DNA of 64,000 nt from Geovibrio ferrireducens (GTDB taxonomy: Bacteria > Chrysiogenota > Deferribacteres > Deferribacterales > Geovibrionaceae): the NCBI RefSeq assembly GCF_026226615.1, contig NZ_JAJAPB010000001.1:359385-423384 (forward strand), written 5' to 3'. The position numbers and the translations under genes are program-made. Shown piece by piece: positions 56,956-64,000 of the stretch. A model generated the notes under the pieces. That model saw nothing but the letters and a program-made list of their open reading frames with translations, was not told the DNA's origin and searched no databases. How positions within the stretch are numbered: the first letter of the stretch is position 1; every line of letters begins with the position of its first letter.

Positions 56956-59337
56956 ATGAACGTTTCAAGGCGTAATTTTATAAAGCTTACAGCCGCAGCA
57001 AGCGCCGCGGCAGCGGCGGGAATCTCTTTCCCCGCATCCGTTCAGGCGGAAGAAAAAGTTGATGTTGATAAATGGGTAAAAGGCGCATGCCGTTTCTGCG
57101 GAACAGGCTGCGGCGTTTACGTAGGCGTTAAAAACGGCAAAGCGGTTGCGATAAAGGGTAACCCCGATGCGAAAACAAACTTCGGGTTCCTTTGTGTAAA
57201 AGGGTTCCTTGCATTCAAATGCATGTACCACCCTGACAGACTCAAAATGCCCCTCGTCCGCCAGAAGGACGGCAAGTTTAAGGAAACCTCATGGAACGAG
57301 GCTCTTGACCTTGTGGCAAAAAAATTCAAATCATTCCATGAAAAATACGGCAAAGACTCAGTGGCATACTACGGCAGCGGCCAGTGCACCACTGAGGAAA
57401 CATATACATTCAACAAGCTCTGGAAAGGCGGCTTCCGCAGCAACATGGTGGAAGGAAACCCCAGACTCTGCATGGCCTCAGCCGTTGCGGGCTATATCTC
57501 AACCTTCGGCTCTGATGAGCCTATGGGCAGCTACTCTGATATAGAAAGCTCAAAGTGCATCTTCATCACGGGTTCAAACATGAGCGAGTGCCACCCTGTA
57601 ATCTACAGAAGGGTAATGCGTCATAAGATGAAAAACCCCGATGTGAAGATAATAGTCTGCGAACCCAGAAGAACCAGCACATCAAAAATAGCCGACCTCT
57701 GGCTGCCGAACGATCCGGGCACTGACCTTGCGGTGTTTCATGCCATGGCAAATGTGATTATTTCCAAAAACCTCCACGACAGGGACTTCATAGCGAAGCA
57801 TGCACGCTTCACCACCGGAAAGGATGTTGTGGATTTTGAGGAATACAAAAAATTCCTTGCCCAGTTCACACCGGAAGCTGTGGAAAAACTCACCAGATGC
57901 CCCGCAGACCACATAGTAAAGGCTGCTGAATGGTTCGCCACAAGCGGCGCCACCATGTCAATGTGGTGCATGGGTCTTAACCAGCGTAAAAGAGGTCTCT
58001 GGGCGAACAACCTTGTTCACAACCTCCACATAGTTACGGGCAACATGGGTAAACCCGGCGCGGATTCCTTCTCGCTTACAGGTCAGCCCAATGCCTGCGG
58101 CGGTGTGCGTGAAACAGGCGCCCTTTCCCACCTTCTGCCCGGAACAAAACCTGTGGCGAATGATAAATGGCGCGCTCACGTGGAAAGATCATGGAAAATA
58201 CCCGAAGGGACAATTGACCCCAAGCCGGGCTTCCACACTATGCTGATGTTTGAAAAACTCGGCGCTGAAAGCGATGCGGAAAAACCCATAAAAGGGATGC
58301 TGGTGAGCACCACAAACCCTGCCCAGTCTCTGCCCAACCTGAATAAATACATTAAGGGGATGCAGGACAGCTTTTTGGTGGTTCTGGATATTTTCCCCAC
58401 CAGAACAACTCAGCTCGCAGACGTTATACTCCCTGCCGCGTTCCTCTATGAAAAAGGCGGCGTATTCGGCTGCTCCGAACGCAGAAGCCAGCTTACTGAA
58501 AAAGCCGTTGAGCCGATCGGACAGGCAAAACCAGACCTCTGGATAATCGCCCAGATAGCTAAAAGAATGGGCTATGAAAAGCTTATTCCCTGGAACGGCA
58601 ATGACTCCATGAAAGCAAATCAGCAGGCATGGGAAGACTACATAGCTGTGACTAAGGACACTGAACACACTCTTTGGGGCGCAACATACGACAGGCTTAA
58701 AAAAGAGAAAGCCGGTCTCCAGTGGCCCTGCCCGTCAGTGGATCACCCCGGAACCGAAAGGCGCTATGTCAGAGGGCTTGACCCTATGTTCGAGCATCCG
58801 GCTGAGAAAGGCAATATTCCTGACAGCGCTCAGGTTTACTTCTATGCGGATGCGAAGAAGGAAGGCAAGCTGAACCTTTTCCTGCGCCCCTATGAAGGTC
58901 CCGGTGAAATGCCTGACAAGGATTTCCCGTTCTTCCTCACCACAGGAAGGGTTGTGGAGCAGTGGCACACGGGAACAATGACAATGCGTATTCCCGAAAT
59001 AGCAAGAACTCACCCGAACGCATATATAGAACTGCATCCGGATGATGCAAAACAGCTCGGTATAACCGCAGGGGACATGGTGGAGATAGTGAGCAGAAGG
59101 GGCAAAAGTTCTATGCCCGCAAGAATTACGAAAGGGACTCTCCCCGGAGTGGCCTTTGTTCCTTGGCATGACCAGGCAATGGCAAGAATGATTAACTTTG
59201 TGTGCAACGACGTGGTCGACCCGGATTCAAAAGAGCCGGAGTACAAAGTTGCCGCAGTGCGCATTAACAAAATAAGCGGACCGAAAGACGTTGCTGATAA
59301 ATACATAATCAGTGATGTTAACGCTCCCTTCGCTTAA
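56956..59337 (+). CDS. napA: Periplasmic nitrate reductase catalytic subunit NapA
   Basis: A 793-residue molybdopterin enzyme. The Tat signal SRRNFIK is at residues 4-10. The [4Fe-4S] Cys set is C45, C48, C52 and C80 (CRFCGTGCG...FLCVKG). The Mo ligand Cys is probably C173 in NPRLCMASAVAGY. C-terminal segments GRVVEQWHTGTMTMR and VSRRGKSSMPARITKG match the nitrate reductase clade of the DMSO reductase family. It reduces nitrate to nitrite in the periplasm. The napMADGH gene order with NapD and NapG/H is strong support. Selenate or arsenate reductases are less likely given NapD. Confidence 0.9.
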   Translation: MNVSRRNFIKLTAAASAAAAAGISFPASVQAEEKVDVDKWVKGACRFCGTGCGVYVGVKNGKAVAIKGNPDAKTNFGFLCVKGFLAFKCMYHPDRLKMPLVRQKDGKFKETSWNEALDLVAKKFKSFHEKYGKDSVAYYGSGQCTTEETYTFNKLWKGGFRSNMVEGNPRLCMASAVAGYISTFGSDEPMGSYSDIESSKCIFITGSNMSECHPVIYRRVMRHKMKNPDVKIIVCEPRRTSTSKIADLWLPNDPGTDLAVFHAMANVIISKNLHDRDFIAKHARFTTGKDVVDFEEYKKFLAQFTPEAVEKLTRCPADHIVKAAEWFATSGATMSMWCMGLNQRKRGLWANNLVHNLHIVTGNMGKPGADSFSLTGQPNACGGVRETGALSHLLPGTKPVANDKWRAHVERSWKIPEGTIDPKPGFHTMLMFEKLGAESDAEKPIKGMLVSTTNPAQSLPNLNKYIKGMQDSFLVVLDIFPTRTTQLADVILPAAFLYEKGGVFGCSERRSQLTEKAVEPIGQAKPDLWIIAQIAKRMGYEKLIPWNGNDSMKANQQAWEDYIAVTKDTEHTLWGATYDRLKKEKAGLQWPCPSVDHPGTERRYVRGLDPMFEHPAEKGNIPDSAQVYFYADAKKEGKLNLFLRPYEGPGEMPDKDFPFFLTTGRVVEQWHTGTMTMRIPEIARTHPNAYIELHPDDAKQLGITAGDMVEIVSRRGKSSMPARITKGTLPGVAFVPWHDQAMARMINFVCNDVVDPDSKEPEYKVAAVRINKISGPKDVADKYIISDVNAPFA

Positions 59338-59350
59338 CCTCCATCTCTTC

Positions 59351-59380
59351 GGATCCGCCTCTTTTACCGGGGGCGGATCC
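59351..59380 (+). terminator. Perfect 9-bp hairpin between napA and napD
   Basis: GGATCCGCC/GGCGGATCC with a 12-base loop and no T run. It is more likely an mRNA processing or stabilising element that sets the napA to napDGH ratio than a full terminator. Confidence 0.55.
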
Positions 59381-59400
59381 TGCTATTTAAGGAGTTTATT

Positions 59401-59724
59401 ATGATATTCACAGGCAGCATCATCACATTCGCCGAAGGAAAAAAAGAAACAGCCCTCGAAATGCTTAAGACCTTTCCGCAGGTGGAGATCCACTCCTTTT
59501 CCGAAGACGGCCAAAATGCGGTTGTATCCATAGAATCAACAGACAGCAAGGAACTTGAGAACCTCACTGAGACACTCAAGAAGGACAGCACAATTAAAGA
59601 CATAGCCCATCACTACATGTATTTCGGTGAGGAGACTGAGAAACTTCTTGCAGAAGGGAATGAAAATCCGGATCTGGGTCAGTTTTTCAAAAGTGCAAGG
59701 AACAAGAACGGCAAAGCTGTATGA
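59401..59724 (+). CDS. napD: NapA-maturation chaperone NapD
   Basis: A 107-residue protein of the NapD family: MIFTGSIITFAEGKKETALEMLKTFPQVEIHSFSEDGQNAVVSIESTDSKELENLTETLKKDSTIKDIAHHYMYFGEETE. It binds the Tat signal of NapA and holds back export until the molybdenum cofactor is inserted. An AAGGAG ribosome site precedes ATG 59401. Its end overlaps the napG start by four bases. Confidence 0.85.
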   Translation: MIFTGSIITFAEGKKETALEMLKTFPQVEIHSFSEDGQNAVVSIESTDSKELENLTETLKKDSTIKDIAHHYMYFGEETEKLLAEGNENPDLGQFFKSARNKNGKAV

Positions 59725-60473
59725 GTCTGAGGGAAAAAGTTAAGAACTACCTTAATAAAAACCCCTTCAAGGGTTACTTCAAAAGAAACAGACTCCGTCC
59801 CCCCGGCGCAGTGGAGGAGGAGAAGTTTATGGAACTCTGCATACGCTGCGCACGATGTATTGAGGTCTGTCCTTACGAATCAGTTAAAAGGGCGGATCTC
59901 TTCGACAGACTCCAGATCGGAACCCCTTATGTTTATGCTGATGAGAGAGCCTGCTATCTCTGCATGCTCTGCCCCTCCGTCTGCCCGACAGGAGCGCTGG
60001 ACCCCAAGCTGAAGGAGCCTGAAAAGGTGCGCATGGGGCTTGCCTACATAGAGCAGGACAAATGCCTTAATTATCTGTACGTAAAAGATGAAAACATGGG
60101 CGGAACCAAAGGGTTCGCCACAATCTGCTCCACCTGCTACAACACCTGCCCATACACAGACGAGGCCATAATAATGGAGCAGTTTCTCCTGCCTGTTATA
60201 ACCAATAAGTGCACCGGCTGCGGAATCTGCGTTGAGAAATGCCCCACCGAACCGAAATCGATCAGCATTATCCCGACCGGAATGGGGAACGAGGACTTGG
60301 CAGGTCTTTACTATCAGCGCTCCCGCAAGAACTTCAAAAAGGTTGAGGAAGCCGAAGGCTACAGCGGAGATGATGCTATAAAGAAAAAAATGAGCATAGA
60401 TTCGGCAGGCGAAAAGCCTGAGTTCAAATTTGATTATGAAACAACGGATAAGATAGATGGCTGGACAGAGTAA
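59721..60473 (+). CDS. napG: NapG-like ferredoxin-type protein
   Basis: A 250-residue iron-sulphur protein with four Cys clusters: CIRCARCIEVCP, CYLCMLCPSVCP, CSTCYNTCP and CTGCGICVEKCP, as in NapG. Unlike most NapG proteins it has no twin-arginine signal; it begins MSLREKVKNYLNKNPFKGYFKRNR. It may therefore stay in the cytoplasm beside NapH or be exported by another route. With NapH it would move electrons from the quinol pool to the periplasmic NapM/NapA. Overlaps both neighbours. Confidence 0.8.
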   Translation: MSLREKVKNYLNKNPFKGYFKRNRLRPPGAVEEEKFMELCIRCARCIEVCPYESVKRADLFDRLQIGTPYVYADERACYLCMLCPSVCPTGALDPKLKEPEKVRMGLAYIEQDKCLNYLYVKDENMGGTKGFATICSTCYNTCPYTDEAIIMEQFLLPVITNKCTGCGICVEKCPTEPKSISIIPTGMGNEDLAGLYYQRSRKNFKKVEEAEGYSGDDAIKKKMSIDSAGEKPEFKFDYETTDKIDGWTE

Positions 60474-61281
60474 AATCAAAAGATACAGACGGACGGTGCA
60501 GACGGCGGTCTTCCTGATGATGTTCATCATTCCGCTTCTGAACATCATGGAGATATATTTCATCAAGGGGACATTCTACTCCCTTGATGTGGGGAGCGCG
60601 GCGGCGGCTGATCCGATAGCGGTTTTTCAGGCGGCGATGTCATCAAAATCGGTGAATGTTTATATGGCGCTCTCGGTGGTGATACCTATACTGCTTATGC
60701 TGCTGGCGGGGCGTGTGTGGTGTTCATGGATGTGCCCTTATCACCTCATGGCAGAGGGCGTAAGCTTCATTAAGAAAAAGCTTAAAATGAAGAAGAGCTT
60801 TCCGGTTTATTCCCCAGCCGTAAAAAGGCGTACGGAAAACATGAGGCTTATTATTCTCGTGTGTTTTATCACCCTTGCAGGAATTGCGGGCATTCCGCTG
60901 CTGAACCTTATATCGGCTCCGGGTGTCATCTCGTCACAGGCGCTGGTGCTGGTGAAGTTCCATTATGTCACGTTTGAGCTGGTGTTTATCCTCGCGCTGA
61001 TAATTGCCGAGTTCGTGCTTTTCCCTTTCTTCTGGTGCAGGCTTTTCTGCCCCACAGGGACTTTCCTTTCACTTTTCAAGTCGGAAAGGGGAATGCACCT
61101 GAAAAGAACTGCGGACGGCTGTTCCATGTGCGGTTCATGCAGAAAGGTCTGCCCCATGGGGCTTGACCCGGTGACTGACGGAAGCAGCCTGCTCTGCCAT
61201 AACTGCGGCGACTGTATTGACACCTGTCCGGATAACAGAAAGAAAGAAACTCTCCGCTTCATAAGCGGCAGACAAAACTGA
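60457..61281 (+). CDS. napH: Quinol dehydrogenase membrane component NapH
   Basis: A 274-residue membrane protein with four or five helices (VFLMMFIIPLLNIMEIYF, MALSVVIPILLMLLAGRVW, LIILVCFITLAGIAGIPLL, FELVFILALIIAEFVLFPF). It has the CX3CP-type motifs of NapH/CcoG relatives (WCSWMCPYHL and WCRLFCPTG) and two C-terminal [4Fe-4S] clusters (CSMCGSCRKVCP and CHNCGDCIDTCP). It oxidises quinol with NapG. The gene overlaps napG by 17 bases. Confidence 0.85.
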   Translation: MAGQSKIKRYRRTVQTAVFLMMFIIPLLNIMEIYFIKGTFYSLDVGSAAAADPIAVFQAAMSSKSVNVYMALSVVIPILLMLLAGRVWCSWMCPYHLMAEGVSFIKKKLKMKKSFPVYSPAVKRRTENMRLIILVCFITLAGIAGIPLLNLISAPGVISSQALVLVKFHYVTFELVFILALIIAEFVLFPFFWCRLFCPTGTFLSLFKSERGMHLKRTADGCSMCGSCRKVCPMGLDPVTDGSSLLCHNCGDCIDTCPDNRKKETLRFISGRQN

Positions 61282-61300
61282 CCTCATAAATTTCTCCTAT

Positions 61301-61340
61301 GAGCCCTTCCTCTTCGTTTTGAGGGGGAAGGGTTCTCAAA
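61301..61340 (+). terminator. Terminator-like hairpin after napH
   Basis: Arms GAGCCCTTCC (61301-61310) and GGAAGGGTTCTC (61326-61337) enclose a T-rich loop, followed by an A-rich run. The remaining gap to 61525 is AT-rich and probably holds the promoter of the transporter operon. Confidence 0.5.
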
Positions 61341-61525
61341 AAATTCCTTAATAGAAAAATCCGGTTTGTCAGCCTGTTTTTGTGATTTCATATCAGTCTT
61401 GTAAATAAGGATATTTTCGCCATCAGACAAATAAAAGACTTGATCTGTCATGTAAAAATACTTTATATATCAAATATAACTATAACCAATATTCAGTTAT
61501 TCATATTCGATAAGGATAAGGTATT

Positions 61526-62713
61526 ATGTGCAAAATTGAGGTCAAAAACCTTTATAAGCTCTTCGGCGAACACGCCCCTCATGCCATTAATGACATGAAA
61601 AAAGGCATGAGAAAAGAGGAGATTATGAAGAAGCACGGCACTGCCGTGGGGCTTGACAATGTTTCTTTCTCCGTGAAGGAGGGGGAGATACTTGTTGTTA
61701 TGGGGCTGTCCGGTTCGGGCAAGTCAACACTGATCCGCTGCATCAACAGGCTCATAGAGCCGACAGAGGGCACTGTCACCGTGGACGGGCAGGAGATTAC
61801 CCGCCTTAATAAAGATGAACTGCGCGAGCTCCGTTCAAGGAAGTTCGGCATGGTTTTCCAGCGTTTCGCCCTGTTTCCCCATAAAAGTGTTATTGAAAAT
61901 GCGGCTTACGGTCTTGAGGTGCAGAACGTTCCGAGGGAGGAGAGGTTTAAGCGTGCGGCGGATGCCCTTGAGCTGGTTGGCTTAAAAGGCTGGGAGGACT
62001 ATTACCCCGAAAACCTCAGCGGCGGTATGCAGCAGAGGGTGGGACTGGCAAGAGCCCTTGCCGTTGAGCCTGATATTCTTCTGATGGACGAGGCATTCAG
62101 CGCCCTCGACCCGCTGATAAAGCGTGAGATGCAGGATGAACTGCTCTCTCTTCAGGCAAGGGTGAACAAAACAATAGTTTTCATCACTCACGATCTGGAT
62201 GAGGCGCTTAAACTGGGGGACAGGATTGTCCTCATGAAGGACGGACGTGTGGTGCAGATAGGAGAACCTGAGGAGATACTCACAAACCCCGCAAACATGT
62301 ATGTGGAAAAATTTGTGGAGAATGTGGATCTTTCCAAGGTTCTCACGGTTTCAAGCGTTATGGTGAAACCGCTTGCCGTCACCTACCCTAAGGACGGCCC
62401 GAAATCAGCCCTGCTCAAGATGAAGGAGGAGGGCATATCCTCTGTGATGGTGGTGAACAGGGAGCGGCAGTTCATGGGCATAGTCCATGTGCGTGATGTG
62501 CGCAAAGCCTCCGAACTGAACCACAAGACCCTGGAAGAAGTTCTGGACAGGGAAGTGGTAAGCGTTCTGCCGGATGAAAATATCAGCAGCCTGTTTTCCG
62601 CTTCAAAGTTCCCCATAGCAGTGGTTGATGAAAAAGGCGTGCTGAAAGGCGCTGTTGTGAGGGGTTCTCTCCTTTCCGCACTGTCATCGGAAGGAGGAGC
62701 GGGCAATGGATAG
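61526..62713 (+). CDS. proV: Osmolyte (glycine betaine/proline) ABC transporter ATPase, ProV-like
   Basis: A 395-residue ABC ATPase with Walker A GLSGSGKST, signature LSGGMQQRVGLA and Walker B ILLMDEAFSALD. The N-terminal extension (LYKLFGEHAPHAINDMKKGMRKEEIMKKHGTAVG) is the hallmark of ProV/OpuAA proteins. The C-terminal ~115 residues form a tandem CBS pair (LTVSSVMVKPLAV..., SVMVVNRERQFMGIVHVRDV) that senses ionic strength. It powers uptake of compatible solutes under osmotic stress. It overlaps the permease gene by eight bases. No ligand-binding protein gene lies within the window. Confidence 0.88.
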   Translation: MCKIEVKNLYKLFGEHAPHAINDMKKGMRKEEIMKKHGTAVGLDNVSFSVKEGEILVVMGLSGSGKSTLIRCINRLIEPTEGTVTVDGQEITRLNKDELRELRSRKFGMVFQRFALFPHKSVIENAAYGLEVQNVPREERFKRAADALELVGLKGWEDYYPENLSGGMQQRVGLARALAVEPDILLMDEAFSALDPLIKREMQDELLSLQARVNKTIVFITHDLDEALKLGDRIVLMKDGRVVQIGEPEEILTNPANMYVEKFVENVDLSKVLTVSSVMVKPLAVTYPKDGPKSALLKMKEEGISSVMVVNRERQFMGIVHVRDVRKASELNHKTLEEVLDREVVSVLPDENISSLFSASKFPIAVVDEKGVLKGAVVRGSLLSALSSEGGAGNG

Positions 62714-63539
62714 TATACCTAAGTTTCCCCTTGGGGAGATGATAGAAAAGTTTATAGATTTCACCACTGAGCATTTCTCCGGCTTCACAAGGGCAGTGTC
62801 GGATATTACCGAAACGGCTCTTGAGCACCTCATAGACGGAATGCTATTTTTCCATCCTGTGGTATTCATAGCTGTTGTATGCGGGCTCCTGTTCAGGTTT
62901 TCCGGACGCAGGATAGCCATAGGCAGTGCGGCGGGACTTCTGTTCATACTCAATCTCGGACTGTGGGATGCCACAATCTCAACCCTCGCCCTGGTTCTGT
63001 CAGCAACATTTGTTTCGGTTCTGGCGGGTGTACCTCTGGGGATTGCAGCAGCGCTCTACAGCCCTTTTAAGAGGGTGCTCATGCCTCTGCTTGACTTTAT
63101 GCAGACCATGCCCGCCTTCGTTTATCTTATCCCTGCCATTCCGTTTTTCGGTCTTGGGCCTGTTTCCGCCATTTTTACCACAGTGGTTTTCGCCATGCCC
63201 CCGGCTATCAGGCTCACCTGTCTGGGTATAAGTCAGGTTCCGGCGGAGCTCATAGAAGCGGCGGATGCTTTCGGCTCCACAAAAAAACAGAAGCTCTTCA
63301 AGCTTCAGCTTCCCCTTGCTATGCCCACCATAATGGCGGGAGTGAACCAGACAATAATGCTGGCGCTCTCAATGGTGGTCATCGCCTCAATGATAGGCGC
63401 AGGCGGACTTGGCGGAGAAGTGTGGAGAGCCATCCAGCGGCTTTGGATGGGCAGAGGCTTTGAAGCAGGTATAGCGGTGGTGATAATAGCCATGATCCTT
63501 GACAGGGTCACGCAAAATACAGCGGCGAAAAAGAGATAG
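62706..63539 (+). CDS. proW: Osmolyte ABC transporter permease, ProW-like
   Basis: A 277-residue permease. After an N-terminal soluble stretch it has about six membrane helices (for example VVFIAVVCGLLFRF, LSATFVSVLAGVPLGIAAALY, MVVIASMIGAGGLGGEV). The binding-protein-dependent transport motif EAADAFGSTKKQKLFKLQLPLAMPTIMAGVNQ couples to the ATPase. The domain and length match ProW/OpuAB. It is translationally coupled to the ATPase gene; the interspersed repeat array begins right after its stop. Confidence 0.88.
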   Translation: MDSIPKFPLGEMIEKFIDFTTEHFSGFTRAVSDITETALEHLIDGMLFFHPVVFIAVVCGLLFRFSGRRIAIGSAAGLLFILNLGLWDATISTLALVLSATFVSVLAGVPLGIAAALYSPFKRVLMPLLDFMQTMPAFVYLIPAIPFFGLGPVSAIFTTVVFAMPPAIRLTCLGISQVPAELIEAADAFGSTKKQKLFKLQLPLAMPTIMAGVNQTIMLALSMVVIASMIGAGGLGGEVWRAIQRLWMGRGFEAGIAVVIIAMILDRVTQNTAAKKR

Positions 63540-63543
63540 AGGG

Positions 63544-64000
63544 TTGCTGACGCTCCTCGCAGTGACGTAAAACATGGTCATTGCGAACGAAGTGAAGCAA
63601 TCTCTAACGCCGTGCGATGGTGTTGGGAAGCCTTGCTTCCGCTCAGGATGACGCAACGGGAAGTATAGCTTTAGACTGCTTCGTTGCTGACGCTCCTCGC
63701 AGTGACGTAAAACACGGTCATTGCGAACGAAGTGAAGCAATCTCTAACGCCGTGCGAAGGTGTTGGGATGCCTTGCTTCCGCTCAGGATGACGCAACGGG
63801 AAGGGTAGCTTTAGACTGCTTCGTTGCTGACGCTCCTCGCAGTGACGTGAAACACGGTCATTGCGAACGAAGTGAAGCAATCTCTAACGCCGTGACATGG
63901 TGTTGGGAAGCCTTGCTTCCGCTCTGGATGACGCAACAGGAAGGGTAGCTTTAGACTGCTTCGTTGCTGACGCTCCTCGCAGTGACGTAAAACACGGTCA
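63544..64000 (+). repeat. 140-bp tandem repeat array (continues past the window)
   Basis: TTGCTGACGCTCC recurs at 63544, 63684, 63824 and 63964, an exact 140-base period over at least 3.2 units with few base changes. Each unit holds a forward GTCATTGCGAACG...GAAGCAATCTC, a reverse-strand GTCATCCTGAGCGGAAGCAAGG module and a reverse GTCACTGCGAGGAGCGTCAGC module, the same families found singly in the prophage. Short ORFs crossing it are artefacts. Confidence 0.9.

Noticed and set aside
56956..59337. Selenate or arsenate reductase instead of NapA
   Set aside because: The NapD chaperone, NapG/NapH and the NPRLCMASAV Mo-ligand region point to periplasmic nitrate reductase.
63387..63948. Several 60-117 aa ORFs in the right-edge array
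   Set aside because: They repeat with the 140-base period on both strands and only translate the repeats.
63544..64000. CRISPR array
   Set aside because: The 140-base units are contiguous and near-identical, with no variable spacers, and there are no cas genes.

Overview
The window reads as the chromosome of an anaerobically respiring Gram-negative bacterium carrying one complete-looking transposable (Mu-type) prophage. A TonB receptor and TonB, periplasmic multihaem cytochromes, a NapMADGH-type periplasmic nitrate reductase cluster, many two-component and diguanylate cyclase proteins and families of short interspersed repeats fit a Deferribacteres-like organism (Geovibrio/Denitrovibrio/Seleniivibrio type). 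That placement is inference; no rRNA is present.

Host, 1-15.4 kb: the end of a TonB-dependent receptor, a membrane/NTPase fusion and a TonB protein (probably one metal or cofactor uptake operon); a hexahaem cytochrome behind a minus-strand histidine kinase/response regulator pair; a divergent histidine kinase and NtrC-type activator followed by a 9-10 haem cytochrome. That cytochrome has a near-consensus sigma-54 promoter and two upstream dyads, so the activator is its probable regulator. Then come tRNA-Asn, a ferritin-like protein, an aminotransferase and tRNA-Leu.

Prophage, about 15.46-47.04 kb: the early end lies at the right (CI/LexA-like repressor, divergent Ner, MuA, MuB, GemA, Gam) and the tail-fibre end at the left. 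TGCGAC-type end repeats are closely spaced at the left and widely spaced at the right, like Mu attR and attL, and TACAT flanks both ends as a candidate 5-bp target duplication. Late genes diverge from about 29.1 kb: packaging, portal and MuF genes run right, while protease, capsid, lysis and siphovirus-type tail genes run left. The tail chaperone carries a canonical A AAA AAC -1 frameshift site. A structured repeat occurs four times, always in the direction of transcription, and brackets the lysis genes. Between the late and early blocks is an AT-rich accessory region with separate promoters: an sce7726/sce7725 gene pair, a secreted 112-aa protein sharing an exact 14-bp operator with the repressor/ner switch, a Rha/antirepressor-like regulator and a bacterial PH-domain membrane protein.

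Right flank and host, 47-64 kb: a small AT-rich island (XRE regulator, membrane protein, unknown ORF with a probable frameshift, DUF1848 remnant, RelB/RelE-type toxin-antitoxin pair), then three signalling genes (solute-binding-domain GGDEF, haem-binding DUF3365 kinase, multi-PAS GGDEF), the napMADGH cluster, a ProV/ProW-type osmolyte transporter, and a 140-bp tandem repeat built from interspersed repeats that runs off the window end.
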